Positions 1-8,621 of a stretch of 12,406 bases of DNA are shown piece by piece. Position 1 is the stretch's first letter; every line of letters begins with the position of its first letter. The stretch comes from Candidatus Galloscillospira excrementavium (GTDB lineage: Bacteria > Bacillota > Clostridia > Oscillospirales > Oscillospiraceae): assembly GCA_018711785.1 (NCBI GenBank), contig DVHW01000089.1:1-12406 (forward strand), read 5' to 3'. The notes under the pieces were generated by a model, which was not told where the DNA came from, ran no database searches, and worked only from the letters and a program-made list of their open reading frames with translations. The translations under genes were made by a program, and so were the position numbers.

Positions 1-15
1 CTTGAATTGACCAAC

Positions 16-222
16 TTACTTCTTGTCCAGGCCGAACTTCTTGTTGAAGCGGCTGACGCGTCCGCCAGTATCCACCATCTTCTGCTTACCGGTGAAGAAG
101 GGGTGACACTTGGAGCAGACTTCAACACGGATGTCCTTCTTGGTCGAGCCGGTCTCGATGACATTACCGCAGGCGCACCGGATGGTGGTCTGTTCGTAAT
201 TGGGATGGATGCCTTCCTTCAT
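16..222 (-). CDS. rpmE: 50S ribosomal protein L31, zinc-binding form
   Basis: This 68-residue protein is ribosomal protein L31, a small late-assembling component of the large subunit that helps bridge the two subunits. The sequence shows the family opening MKEGIHPNY and two cysteine pairs, C16/C18 (CAC) and C36/C39 (CSKC). These are the zinc ligands of the C+ (zinc-containing) L31 type, as opposed to the zinc-free paralogue made under zinc starvation. The tail [12 protein letters not shown] is typical. Length matches the family. The ATG start is supported by an AAAGAGGTGA Shine-Dalgarno about 8 bases upstream. The gene has its own promoter and is the last minus-strand gene in the window. Only 15 bases follow the stop, so its terminator is not visible. 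Identification is secure. Confidence 0.97.
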   Translation of the reverse strand: MKEGIHPNYEQTTIRCACGNVIETGSTKKDIRVEVCSKCHPFFTGKQKMVDTGGRVSRFNKKFGLDKK

Positions 223-295
223 TGCTTGTGTTCACCTCTTTCTCGTTCCGGGTGAGGCGGCGCAGCAAACCTCCACGCCTTATAAACGCTCAAAT

Positions 296-324
296 ATAAT
301 AGCACAGGCTCTGACAAAATGCAA
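296..324 (-). promoter_or_regulatory. Predicted sigma-A promoter of rpmE
   Basis: Read on the minus strand there is a -35 TTGCAT (319-324), a 17-base spacer and a -10 TATTAT (296-301). The TGC just before the -10 makes it an extended -10. It lies between the addA stop and rpmE, giving a leader of roughly 65-70 bases. No T-tailed hairpin separates addA from it, so some rpmE message may also come from addA read-through. Confidence 0.7.
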
Positions 325-361
325 GCCCTTTTTTCCGCCTCGCCGCTGTTTTTTCGCCCTG

Positions 362-3300
362 TCACAGCTCCACCGCCCCGTCGTCCCGGAAAAACCACAG
401 CACCTGCCTGGCCACCGGCTTTCCCGTCACCTCGGCCAGGGCCCGGGCGTAGGCGGCCAGCTGGGGCCGGTACTCCTCCGCCCGCGCGGCCATGGTGTCC
501 CTGCTCACCCGGTCGGTCTTGAAGTCCACCACTGTGATGCCCTCCAGGGTCTCAAAGAAGCAGTCCACCACGCCCTGGAGGAGTACCTGCTCCCCCTCCC
601 CCGCCTGGGGGTAGTAGTCGGCCGCATCCACCAGAATGGAGAACTTGAACTCCCGCCGGAGGGTGGGGGCGGCGAGCACCTCCCGCCCCAGGGGGGAGGA
701 GAAGAAGGCGAACAGCCGCTCCGGGTCCACCGCCTCCCCCTGCTGGGGGGTGATGAGCTCCTGGGCCGCCAGCCGGTGGAGCTCCTCCTGAATCTCCTCC
801 ACCGAGCCGGTGCGGGAGAAGTCGATGAACTGCATGGCCAGGTGGAGGGCGGTGCCCCGCTGGGCCGGGGTCAGGCCCAGCTCCTCCGCGGCGAACCGGG
901 GCCGGCGGAACTGGAGGGGCTGGTCCTGGGGCTGGGACCGCTCCGGGCCGCTGTCCGCCTCCTGGGCTACCTCCTCGTCCACCCACCGGCCCTTGAGCTG
1001 GGTGGCGGTGAGCTTGGAGGGGACCTCCACCGCCCCGGCGTGGGGGTAATGCCAGCACAGGCGCTCCAGCAGCGCCGGGTCGGGCCGCACCAGCTCCTCC
1101 GCCTGCTCCTTCGTGAGGGCGGGCCGCCGGGGGGCCTGGGCAAAGTCCGAGCCGTCCACCCAGCGGATGTCCCAGGCCGGGCCGAAATCGGCCGCCGGGG
1201 TGGGCACCGGCGTGTCCGCCGCCGCCCGCAGCGCCCCGGCGTCGGGCCGGGCCAGGGCGGCCAGGAGCACCCACTGCCCCACCGAGGAGCAGGCGGCCAG
1301 TGCCTGGGGGTCCACCGGGCTGCCCGCGTCCCCGGCCAGCTTCTTCAGCTCTCCCCCGCCCCGGGCCAGGGCGCAGGTCAGGATGAGCTTCTCCTTTGCC
1401 CGGGTCACCGCCACGTAGAGCAGCCGCAGCTCCTCCGCCGTCATCTCGTACTCCAGCTTCCGGGCCACCGCCCGGCGGGCCAGGGTGGGGTACTCCACCA
1501 TCCGCTCGGTGTCCAGCCGCTTGGGCCCCACCCCCAGCTCCGGGTGGAAGAGGATGGGCCGGTTCATGTCCTCCCGGTTGAGCCGCCGGGACAGGCCGCA
1601 GAGAAAGACGATGGGGAACTCCAGGCCCTTGGACTTGTGGATGGACAGGATGCGCACCCCGCCCCCCGTCCGGGCGGCCTGGGGCGGGGCGAGGTTCGCC
1701 CCGTTCTCCCGGAGCTTGGCCAGATAGGAGAGGAAGCCGAACAGCCCCTTGTGGCCAGCCCCCTCGAACTTCCGGGCCAGCTCGGCCAGGGCCAGCAGAT
1801 TGGCCTGCCGCCGCTCCCCCTCGTCCATGGCCCCGAAGACCCCCAGCAGGTTGGTCCGGTCGTAGAGATCCCACACCAGCTGCCAGCAGCTCCGGTCCAC
1901 CGCTCCAAAGCGGAGGGCGGAGAGCTCGGAGAGGAACCGGGCGCAGTCGGCGTCCCCCGCCCGGGCGGCCTGCTCCACGGCGGCGTAGAAGTCCCCCTCC
2001 CGCGCCCCCGCCCGGATGCGGGCCAGCTGGTCGGCTGAAAAGGCGTACACCGGGGAGCGCAGGGCGGAGATGAGGGGCACATCCTGCCGGGGGTTGTCCA
2101 GAATTTCCAGCAGAGAGAGGGCCACCTGGACCTCGGTGGCGGCGAAGAAGTCCCCGCCCCCGTCGGCCTCCCAGGGGATGTCCAGCTCCCCCAGGGCCCG
2201 GGCGTAGTGGTGGAACACCGTGCCCGGCGAGCGCAGGAGGATGACCACGTCCCCGTACCGGGCCGGGCGGCTCTCCCCCCCGTCGGCGATGGGGAAGCCC
2301 TCCTCCACCAGCTGCCGGATGCGCCGGGCCGCAAACCGGGCCTCCAGGAGATAGGAGGCGGGCTTCTCCTCCTCCCCCTCCCCCAGCGCCGAGAGGTCCA
2401 GGGCGTCCAGCTCCACCGCGTACCGCTCCGCCCCCTCCTCCGGGAAGGTTGCGCCGGGGTAAAGGGCCTCGTCGGCGGTGTAGTCCATCTCCCCGAACTG
2501 CTCCGACATCAGGCTGCGGAAGAGGTAGTTGGCCCCCTCCAGCACCTGGGGCCGGGAGCGGAAGTTCTTGGAGAGGATGATGCGCCGCTCCTCCCCCTCG
2601 GCGGCCTCGGTATAGGGGCGGAAGGCGCGGTATTTTTTCAGGAAGATGGTGGGGTCGGCCAGGCGGAAGCGGTAGATGGACTGCTTCACGTCCCCCACCA
2701 GGAAGAGGTTGTTCCCGCCCCGGGAGACCGCGGTGAAGATGGCGTTCTGCACCGCGTTGGTGTCCTGGTACTCGTCCACCATAATCTCCTCGTACCGCCC
2801 GGCCCACTGCCGGGCCAGGGGGGTGGGGGCCCCGTCGGGCCCGGTGAGCAGTTTGGCCGCCAGGTGCTCCAGGTCGGAGAAGTCCACCAGGTTCCGCCGC
2901 TTTTTCTCGGCGGTGTAGGCCGCCTCGAAGTCGGCCACCAGGGCGAACAGCCCCCGGATGGCGGGGTGGACCGCCCGCAGGTCCTCCAGCAGTCCGGCGC
3001 TGCCGTCGGTGAACCAGGCCTCCAGCTTCTCCATGCGGTCCTTGCAGGCGCTGCGGATGGCCTTGAGCCGCTCCGCAACCTCCTTGTCCTCCACCTTCTT
3101 CCGCCCCGCCGGGGGGAAGGGGATGGGCAGGGCGGCGCGGGCGGCGTCCCACCCCCGGGCCGCGCCCTCCAGAAGGGCGCTCAGGCCGGCCTGGGTGGCC
3201 CGGAGGCTCTCGCCGTAGTTGGCCGCCAGATTGGGCTCCCACTCCGCCAGCTCCAGGGCCTCGGCCAGGCGGCGGCGCCAGTACCCCGCCTGGCCCGCCG

Positions 3301-3958
3301 CATCGGCGAGGAGGAGCGCCCCCCAGGGGGTGGCCCCGGCGTCCTCCACCCCCTCCAGGGCAAAGGCGTCCGCCTGCTCCCGCAGCCAGGCCGCTGGGTC
3401 CGGGTGGCTCTGGACCCGGCCACGCACGTCCAGCACGATCTGCACCAGCCGCTGGTCGTCCCGGCCGGCGGACATGGTGTCCACCAGCTGGGCAAAGTCG
3501 CTGCCCGGCTGGATGTCCTCATACCGCCGGTCCAGCACGTCGTTGAGGGCGCGGAGCATGATTAGGCCGCTCTCCTGCTCGTCGCAGAGGCGGAAATCCG
3601 GGTCCAGGTCCGCCAGGTGGCCGCACTCCCGCAGCAGGGCCATGCAGAAGGCGTGTACCGTGGAGATCTGGGCCTTGTAGACCAGGGTGGCCTGCCGCCG
3701 CAGGTGCCGGTCGCCGGGCCGGCGGGCCAGCCGCTCCGAGAGCTCCTGGGCGATGCGGCCCCGGAGCTCGGAGGCCGCCGCGTTGGTGTAGGTGATGACC
3801 AGGAAGCGGTCGATGTCCGCCCCCTCCTCCTCCACCCGGGCCAGCAGCCGCTCCACCAGCACCCGGGTCTTGCCCGAGCCGGCGGCCGCCGACACCAGGG
3901 TGCCGCCGCCCCGGTCATAGACCGCGGCGTGCTGTTCCTCAGTCAGCTGGAAGCCCAT
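362..3958 (-). CDS. addA: AddA, helicase-nuclease subunit of the AddAB recombination enzyme
   Basis: AddA is the UvrD-like ATP-dependent 3'-5' helicase and nuclease subunit that, with AddB, resects double-strand breaks and prepares ends for RecA. All SF1A helicase motifs are visible: Q-motif FQLTEEQ (3-9), Walker A AAAGSGKT (24-31), motif Ia around ITYTNAAASELRGR (55-68), DEYQDT (395-400), GDVKQSIYRFR (422-432), KNFRSRP (464-470), SIHKSKGLEF (772-781) and LLYVAVTRAKEKL (846-858). A RecB-type nuclease domain closes the protein, with H1039, GVVD (D1132), VDFKTD (D1145, K1147) and Q1166/Y1170. The 1198-residue length is close to the roughly 1230 of Bacillus AddA, and all key residues are intact. 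The ATG is preceded by AGGAGGGAGCGAG. It follows addB by 28 bases, so the two are cotranscribed. Several long open frames on both strands inside it are GC-driven shadows. Confidence 0.97.
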   Translation of the reverse strand: MGFQLTEEQHAAVYDRGGGTLVSAAAGSGKTRVLVERLLARVEEEGADIDRFLVITYTNAAASELRGRIAQELSERLARRPGDRHLRRQATLVYKAQISTVHAFCMALLRECGHLADLDPDFRLCDEQESGLIMLRALNDVLDRRYEDIQPGSDFAQLVDTMSAGRDDQRLVQIVLDVRGRVQSHPDPAAWLREQADAFALEGVEDAGATPWGALLLADAAGQAGYWRRRLAEALELAEWEPNLAANYGESLRATQAGLSALLEGAARGWDAARAALPIPFPPAGRKKVEDKEVAERLKAIRSACKDRMEKLEAWFTDGSAGLLEDLRAVHPAIRGLFALVADFEAAYTAEKKRRNLVDFSDLEHLAAKLLTGPDGAPTPLARQWAGRYEEIMVDEYQDTNAVQNAIFTAVSRGGNNLFLVGDVKQSIYRFRLADPTIFLKKYRAFRPYTEAAEGEERRIILSKNFRSRPQVLEGANYLFRSLMSEQFGEMDYTADEALYPGATFPEEGAERYAVELDALDLSALGEGEEEKPASYLLEARFAARRIRQLVEEGFPIADGGESRPARYGDVVILLRSPGTVFHHYARALGELDIPWEADGGGDFFAATEVQVALSLLEILDNPRQDVPLISALRSPVYAFSADQLARIRAGAREGDFYAAVEQAARAGDADCARFLSELSALRFGAVDRSCWQLVWDLYDRTNLLGVFGAMDEGERRQANLLALAELARKFEGAGHKGLFGFLSYLAKLRENGANLAPPQAARTGGGVRILSIHKSKGLEFPIVFLCGLSRRLNREDMNRPILFHPELGVGPKRLDTERMVEYPTLARRAVARKLEYEMTAEELRLLYVAVTRAKEKLILTCALARGGGELKKLAGDAGSPVDPQALAACSSVGQWVLLAALARPDAGALRAAADTPVPTPAADFGPAWDIRWVDGSDFAQAPRRPALTKEQAEELVRPDPALLERLCWHYPHAGAVEVPSKLTATQLKGRWVDEEVAQEADSGPERSQPQDQPLQFRRPRFAAEELGLTPAQRGTALHLAMQFIDFSRTGSVEEIQEELHRLAAQELITPQQGEAVDPERLFAFFSSPLGREVLAAPTLRREFKFSILVDAADYYPQAGEGEQVLLQGVVDCFFETLEGITVVDFKTDRVSRDTMAARAEEYRPQLAAYARALAEVTGKPVARQVLWFFRDDGAVEL

Positions 3959-3986
3959 CTCGCTCCCTCCTCTCCCGCATGGTCTC

Positions 3987-6900
3987 TCATGTCTCGTCCC
4001 CCACCCGGGCCCAGAACTCCTCCGCCTTCACCGCGGGCAGCCAGCGGCGGCGGTCGCCGCCCCGGCCCTCCTCGAAGTGGCAGGCCTCGGCGTAGTCACA
4101 GTATTGGCAGGCGTTCTTCTCCGGCCCCTTCCAGAAGGGGTCGGCGGCGATGCACCCCGCCGCCAGCTCCTCCCCCATCTGCCGCAGGAGCCGTCCGATG
4201 TGCCCCTCCAGCCGGCCCAGCCGCTCGGCGGAGACCAGGGCCTCCCCGGCGGCGGCGCCGCTGCGGGAGATGCGCAGGGGCAGAAACCGGATGCCCTCCG
4301 GTCCCCGGTGCTCCATGGCCTCCAGCACCTCCGGGTCGTCCAGCACCAGGCCCTTGCGCCGCAGGGCCTTGTCCACCTCCCGGCGGCGAGCGGCCTCGGT
4401 CATGTCCCGGCTCCCCGCCACCACCGCCTCCCGGGCAGGCAGGTAGAGCACCCCCGCGGGGACAATCTCCTTGCTGTAGAGGGCCTGTCCCTCTCTCTTT
4501 AAGGTGAAGAGGTAGAGCAGCATCTGCAGCCCCATGCCGTTCCACACGTCGGTCAGGTCAAAGGATTTCCGGCCGGTCTTGTAGTCCACCACCCGGAGGT
4601 AGAGCCGCCCGTCGTGCTCCCAGCCGTCCAGCCGGTCTACGAAGCCGGTGAGGCTGACGGTGATGCCGTCCACCGTGAACTCCACCGCCGGCAGGGGCCC
4701 GCCGGCGCCAAAGCCCAGCTCGAAGGCGATGGGGCGGAAGTCGGAGGCGCACAGCTCCTCCGCCGCGTTCTCCACCACCGCGTACACCGACTTGATGAGC
4801 CGGCGGAAGAGGTAGCGGAACCGGGCGCTCTCCCCCTCCAGGCCGCCCAGCTGCTCCCGGACGTACCGCTCCACCACGTCCTCCACCAGCGCCCGGGAGG
4901 GGAGCACCGGCCGGCCCTCCCCGTCGGTCTCGGGCGTCCACTCCTGGAGGACATGCTCCAGGACATAGTGGACGAAGGTGCCGTACTCCGGCGCCTGGAA
5001 GCCCGCCCCCCTCCGGGCCTTGGCCTTCAGGCCGTACTGCATGAAGTAGGAGAAGTGGCAGGACTTGTACTTGTCCATCCGGGAGGCCGACATGGGCACC
5101 TTCCGGCCGTAGAGCTCCTCCACCACCGGCCGGGTCAGGCTGCCCCGCTCCAGGGCCGCGGCCCTCCCCATCCGCTCCACCAGGGGGGCGTACTCGGGCA
5201 GCCGGGCCAGGGCGGCCGCCGCCCAGGGCCACCGCCCGGCCAGCTCCAGGGCGGGCCGGGGGGCAGCCAGGCGGAAGGTGCCGTCCAGCGCCCCCTCCTC
5301 GGTCACGCGCAGGCTGGGAAACAGCCCCCGCAGGCGGCCCACCAGGAAGGAGGGGCGGCGCTCCTCCCCCTGGGGCCCCGCCTGGGCCCAGCTGACATAG
5401 AGCCGCTCCATGGGCTGGGCGCAGGTCTCGTAGAGCACCGTGGACTCCCGGTAGAGCCGGTCGGCTGAGGTGGGGGCGGTCTCCAGGCCGAAGGAGGCCA
5501 GCAGGCTCCGGTCGTCGTCGGTCAGCAGGCCGGGGGCGGCGGCCACCTGGGGGATGGCGTTGTCGTCCGCGCCGACCAGGAAAACTACTTTACAGTGCTT
5601 CTTCGCCACCCGGGGCATCTCCCCGGCGGTCACCCGGTCCAGGGAGACCGGGATGGTCCCCACGTCGTACTGGGAGAGGACCAGGGCAAACAGCCGGGCA
5701 AACTCCTCCAGCTCCAGGGGCTTCTCCCCTAAAATCTGGGCGCACTGCTCCAGGCCCCCGGCCAGGATGTCCCACAGCTGGCGGTACTCCTCGGCCAGCG
5801 CCTGCTCCCCCCGCTCCCGCAGGGCGGCGGTGCGCCGCTTCAGCTGCTCCGGCAGGTCGATCTCCTCCAAAAATCTGTAAAGTGCAATCGCCTGTCCCCT
5901 TCCGGTGCGGTCCCGGTTGGTCCGCAGCCGCTCCAGGGGGTCCGCGATGGCCCGGCGCAGATCGTCCAGCCGGGCCGCCAGGGCCCGGTCGGCGTCGCTC
6001 CAGGCCAGGCCGTACCCCTGTGGGTGCATGTTCCAGGGCTCCTTCTGGGTCCAGCGGCCGCCCCGGATATCCCACTTGAGGACATAGTTCTCCAGCAAAT
6101 CCCGCTCCTCCAGCGAAATGCCGGCCAGGCCGGTCTTTAAGTAGCGGAACACGTCCTCGTACTGGTACCCCCCCGCCGCCGCGTCCAGGGCGGCGGTGAC
6201 CAGGGAGAACACCGGCTTTTGGAGCACGTCGCTCTGTCCGGCCAGGAACACCGGGATGCCGTACCGGGGGAACACGGTCTCGATCAGCTCCCGGCAGCCC
6301 TCCATGCTCCGGGCGGTGACCACGATGTCCCGCCAGCGCAGGCCCTCCTCCCGCACCAGGCGGAGGATCTCCGCCGCCGTCCGCTCCACCTCGGAGTAGG
6401 GGGTGCGGGCCGCGAAGAGGGCGAGCTCCGGTGTCTCTCCCTCGTAGACACCCTCCCCCCGCTCCGCCAGGTGGGCCTCCAGGGCGGCCAGGGCGGGGGC
6501 GCGGGGCATGGCGGGGGCGTCCAGGGTCTGAATTTCCGAGGAAATGCCCGCCTCCCGGGCCAGGCGCAGCAGCTGCCGCGCCGTCCGGCGGGCCGGGCCA
6601 AAGACCTCGCCCCCCTCCCCCTCCAGGGTATCGCAGGTCAGGGCCACGGTCACGGAGTCCGCCTGCTCCAGCAGGACCTGGAGCACCAGCCGCTCCTGGG
6701 GGGTGAAGTCGGTGAACCCGTCCAGGTACACCTCCCTCCCCCGGGCCCGGCCACTCTCCCGCAGCTTCTCCGCCAGGCGGGTCAGCCGGTCCCGGGGGTC
6801 GGCCCCCTGGCGGGCGGCGAGGGCCTCGTAGGCCCCGCAGATGAGGGAGAGGTCCCGCAGCTTGTCCCCCTCCCCGCCGCCGGCCTCCTCCCCGGCCAGC

Positions 6901-7307
6901 CAGAGCTGCTCCGGGGTGATGCGGCAGCTCTTCAGCTCGTCCGCCGTGGCCAGAAGGCCGGTGAGAAAGGCGCTCTTTCGGGAGGGGCGGGCGAAGACCT
7001 TCAGCTCCGCCGACACCGACTGGAGAGCCGCATACATGAGCAGCACCCGCCCCCCCGCGTCCAGCGCCGGGGCGGCCAGTCCCCCGGCGGCGGCGAAGAC
7101 CCGGCTGGCCAGCCGGGTGAAGGAGACCACCTCCGCGTACTGGGAGACCCGGTTGCCCGCGATGGCGCACAGCCGCCGCTCCGCGTCGTGGGACTGCTGC
7201 TCCGGCACGATGAGCAGCTTTCCCGCTGCCCCGCTCCGCGCCCCGATGGCCTCCAGCAGGGCGGTGGTCTTTCCCGTCCCGGAGCGCCCCAGCACCAGTT
7301 TCAGCAC
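3987..7307 (-). CDS. addB: AddB, nuclease subunit of the AddAB recombination enzyme
   Basis: AddB partners AddA in double-strand-break resection. It supplies the second nuclease active site and, in characterised Bacillus enzyme, the Chi-recognition module. From the GTG at 7307 the protein is 1106 residues. It opens with LKLVLGRSGTGKT, whose Walker A lies at 7-14. The C-terminal nuclease shows H780, D891 (GFVD), D908 and K910 (VVDYKTG) and Q928. Four cysteines, C750 and C1067/C1070/C1076 (CQYCDYAEAC), match the set that holds the AddB iron-sulphur cluster. The frame is open to 7472, but those 55 extra residues look nothing like AddB and lie antisense to the divergent small gene. The GTG has a purine-rich GGGGGAGAGG ribosome site just upstream and places the Walker motif at the normal distance from the start. 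Function is secure; the start is inferred. Confidence 0.95.
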   Translation of the reverse strand: MLKLVLGRSGTGKTTALLEAIGARSGAAGKLLIVPEQQSHDAERRLCAIAGNRVSQYAEVVSFTRLASRVFAAAGGLAAPALDAGGRVLLMYAALQSVSAELKVFARPSRKSAFLTGLLATADELKSCRITPEQLWLAGEEAGGGEGDKLRDLSLICGAYEALAARQGADPRDRLTRLAEKLRESGRARGREVYLDGFTDFTPQERLVLQVLLEQADSVTVALTCDTLEGEGGEVFGPARRTARQLLRLAREAGISSEIQTLDAPAMPRAPALAALEAHLAERGEGVYEGETPELALFAARTPYSEVERTAAEILRLVREEGLRWRDIVVTARSMEGCRELIETVFPRYGIPVFLAGQSDVLQKPVFSLVTAALDAAAGGYQYEDVFRYLKTGLAGISLEERDLLENYVLKWDIRGGRWTQKEPWNMHPQGYGLAWSDADRALAARLDDLRRAIADPLERLRTNRDRTGRGQAIALYRFLEEIDLPEQLKRRTAALRERGEQALAEEYRQLWDILAGGLEQCAQILGEKPLELEEFARLFALVLSQYDVGTIPVSLDRVTAGEMPRVAKKHCKVVFLVGADDNAIPQVAAAPGLLTDDDRSLLASFGLETAPTSADRLYRESTVLYETCAQPMERLYVSWAQAGPQGEERRPSFLVGRLRGLFPSLRVTEEGALDGTFRLAAPRPALELAGRWPWAAAALARLPEYAPLVERMGRAAALERGSLTRPVVEELYGRKVPMSASRMDKYKSCHFSYFMQYGLKAKARRGAGFQAPEYGTFVHYVLEHVLQEWTPETDGEGRPVLPSRALVEDVVERYVREQLGGLEGESARFRYLFRRLIKSVYAVVENAAEELCASDFRPIAFELGFGAGGPLPAVEFTVDGITVSLTGFVDRLDGWEHDGRLYLRVVDYKTGRKSFDLTDVWNGMGLQMLLYLFTLKREGQALYSKEIVPAGVLYLPAREAVVAGSRDMTEAARRREVDKALRRKGLVLDDPEVLEAMEHRGPEGIRFLPLRISRSGAAAGEALVSAERLGRLEGHIGRLLRQMGEELAAGCIAADPFWKGPEKNACQYCDYAEACHFEEGRGGDRRRWLPAVKAEEFWARVGDET

Positions 7308-7342
7308 GGTCCTCTCCCCCTTCTCTCTTCTCTGCTCCGCTC

Positions 7343-7372
7343 TTGTCAAATCTCTCCTCCCCATGGTATCAT
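7343..7372 (+). promoter_or_regulatory. Predicted sigma-A promoter of the RDAC-like small gene
   Basis: The -35 is TTGTCA (7343-7348), followed by an 18-base spacer and a -10 TATCAT (7367-7372). TGG just before it forms an extended -10. Transcription would begin near 7379, giving a leader of only about 20 bases, almost filled by the AAGGAGGA ribosome site. Confidence 0.65.
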
Positions 7373-7374
7373 AC
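7369..7374 (-). promoter_or_regulatory. Possible -10 element of the addBA promoter
   Basis: Minus-strand TATGAT, preceded directly by TG, lies about 62 bases before the addB GTG start. No good -35 sits 15-19 bases upstream, so the call is weak. It overlaps the -10 of the opposing small gene. A minus-strand TTGACA (7344-7349) has no matching -10 and is close to the start codon. Confidence 0.35.
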
Positions 7375-7397
7375 ATAAAAATAAGGAGGAATGGGAT

Positions 7398-7613
7398 ATG
7401 GTCCTGACGCTCCCTGAAATCTCGGCGCTCAAGTCCGCTATGGCGGAGCAAGGCATTGCGGTCCATTTTCACAACACCTGTGGCAGCCAGTACTTTACCC
7501 TGGATGAGACCAGCGACGCCATCGTGGCCGCGATCCAGGCCTGGTTCGCCGGCCGGCCCCAGAACCGGCTGGTCTTTACGCCCGACCAGCTGGGATTTTA
7601 TATCCTAGACTAG
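7398..7613 (+). CDS. Small protein resembling the RDAC family, function unknown
   Basis: This 71-residue soluble protein has no signal peptide or membrane segment. The start is the ATG at 7398, with a near-perfect AAGGAGGA ribosome site at 7383-7390 and 7-base spacing. The ATG at 7391 is in another frame. Its layout is an N-terminal helix-like LPEISALKSAMAEQGI, then VHFHNTCGSQYF (22-33) with a single cysteine C28, a middle acidic helix, and RLVFTPDQLGFYI (57-69). This resembles, from memory, the small clostridial proteins called RDAC after a H-x-RDACG-x-Q core followed by a C-terminal FxxDxxxFxI. Here the core reads NTCGSQ rather than RDACGxQ, so membership is tentative. It is transcribed away from addB, and its last 9 bases overlap the end of the convergent isomerase gene. 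The biochemical role is unknown. Good promoter, ribosome site and coding character make it a real gene. Confidence 0.82.
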   Translation: MVLTLPEISALKSAMAEQGIAVHFHNTCGSQYFTLDETSDAIVAAIQAWFAGRPQNRLVFTPDQLGFYILD

Positions 7614-8543
7614 ACTAGCGCCTTCTCCGGCAGCCGGCCCCGTAAAGGCCAGCGCTTCTATCCCACCAGATATCGCGAAATCCTCGTCGAGGTACAGCTC
7701 TCCGCCCCTCCGGAGGGGCACACCGTTGACCGTCCCCTCTCCCGCCAGGGCCACCAGCGCCACGCCGCCCGCGGCGGGATAGCACACCCCCGGACGGGGG
7801 CGGAAGATACTGAACCACTTGCTGGAGAGAATGGTATCTCCCTGTGGCGCCACCCGGAAAGCCTCCGGGGAGGAGGGACGGTAGTCGAAGCAGGAAAACA
7901 TGGCGTCAAAGCCCGCGCCAAGGTGCAGGGCCTCATCGGGCAGCCGCTCCCCTGCCGGGGTGATGTACTCAGTGCGGAATACCAGGTCGCTGGGCTGCTG
8001 CGCCTCGGCGAAAAAGACCCCGCTCCCCATGGCGTGCGGCACACCGGGGGGCACCAGGAAGCAGTCCCCCGGCTTGACCGGGATGCGGTTGAGCATGGCC
8101 TCCATGGCGGGGATATCCTGGACCGCAAAGACCTCCCGCCAGCGGGCCGGCGTCACGCCCGCCCGGAAGCCGAGGAACACAAAGGGTTCCACGCCGTCCA
8201 CCGCCTGGGTGTCCAGGATATACCAGCACTCGGTCTTTCCGCAGGGCTGCTGAAAAAGGCGCTGGGCCGCCCCGTCGTCCGGATGGACTTGAATCATCAG
8301 GCGGCTGTAGCTGTCCAGCAGCTTGACCAGCACGCCGGTGTCACGCCCCAGTACGTCCCTCAGGCGCCGCCCGTCTGTCAGGCGGGAATACCCTTCCCCC
8401 GATGCCGTTCCGGTGGTGGAGGCGATCCACCGCTCCGGATAGTGGCCCGGTGTGCCCTCGCTCCGCCCTGCCAGGGCGTCCAGCTTCGCGCCGCCCAGAA
8501 AGGGCCGCCAAACCCGGTTCTCCCGCAGCTGATAGATGGCCAT
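7605..8543 (-). CDS. manA: Class I mannose-6-phosphate isomerase (cupin, zinc-dependent)
   Basis: The enzyme interconverts mannose 6-phosphate and fructose 6-phosphate, linking mannose use to glycolysis and to GDP-mannose supply. The 312-residue protein shows the type I metal site: Q85 and H87 in QVHPDD (85-90), E105 in KTECWYIL (103-110) and H170 in PGDCFLVPPGVPHAMGSG (158-175). The opening NRVWRPFLGGAKLDAL and HYPERWIAST place it in the shorter Firmicute branch of class I enzymes rather than the roughly 390-residue E. coli ManA type. The ATG has a GGCGGGAG ribosome site and its own promoter. It is convergent with the small RDAC-like gene, and the two share 7605-7613. It sits downstream of spoVAE but is separated by a strong hairpin, so it is probably not a sporulation gene. 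The cupin fold alone would not prove the substrate; the ligand pattern makes it likely. Confidence 0.9.
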   Translation of the reverse strand: MAIYQLRENRVWRPFLGGAKLDALAGRSEGTPGHYPERWIASTTGTASGEGYSRLTDGRRLRDVLGRDTGVLVKLLDSYSRLMIQVHPDDGAAQRLFQQPCGKTECWYILDTQAVDGVEPFVFLGFRAGVTPARWREVFAVQDIPAMEAMLNRIPVKPGDCFLVPPGVPHAMGSGVFFAEAQQPSDLVFRTEYITPAGERLPDEALHLGAGFDAMFSCFDYRPSSPEAFRVAPQGDTILSSKWFSIFRPRPGVCYPAAGGVALVALAGEGTVNGVPLRRGGELYLDEDFAISGGIEALAFTGPAAGEGASLV

Positions 8544-8581
8544 GTCTGCTCCCGCCTTTCTACGGTGCTTTGTATTTCTTT

Positions 8582-8610
8582 ACTATACCGCGCCGCCGCC
8601 GAAAGGGCAA
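8582..8610 (-). promoter_or_regulatory. Predicted promoter of the mannose-6-phosphate isomerase gene
   Basis: Minus-strand TTGCCC (8605-8610), a 17-base GC-rich spacer and TATAGT (8582-8587) give a reasonable sigma-A match about 39 bases before the ATG. It starts right after the hairpin at 8622-8656. Confidence 0.6.
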
Positions 8611-8621
8611 GCCCCAACCGG

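Noticed and set aside
325..361. Intrinsic terminator after addA
   Set aside because: Short homopolymer runs flank a GC segment, but the arms do not pair into a convincing stem.
200..2038. 612-codon plus-strand open frame antisense to addA
   Set aside because: Low-complexity Pro/Gly/Leu/Arg translation typical of a GC-rich shadow; addA with all its motifs lies on the opposite strand.
552..3242. 896-codon minus-strand frame within addA
   Set aside because: Gly/Pro/Arg-rich translation in an alternative frame of the same strand, with no domain; the addA frame is intact.
2207..3565. 452-codon plus-strand open frame antisense to addA
   Set aside because: Same GC-driven shadow pattern, with no ribosome site or recognisable motif.
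362..7307. Chi-like AGCGG sites in addAB
   Set aside because: Such 5-mers are expected by chance at this base composition, and the Chi sequence of this lineage is not known to me.
7308..7472. 55-residue N-terminal extension of AddB from an upstream ATG
   Set aside because: The extension is unlike AddB, runs antisense into the RDAC-like gene and crosses the divergent promoter region. The GTG at 7307 has a ribosome site and sets the Walker A at the normal position.
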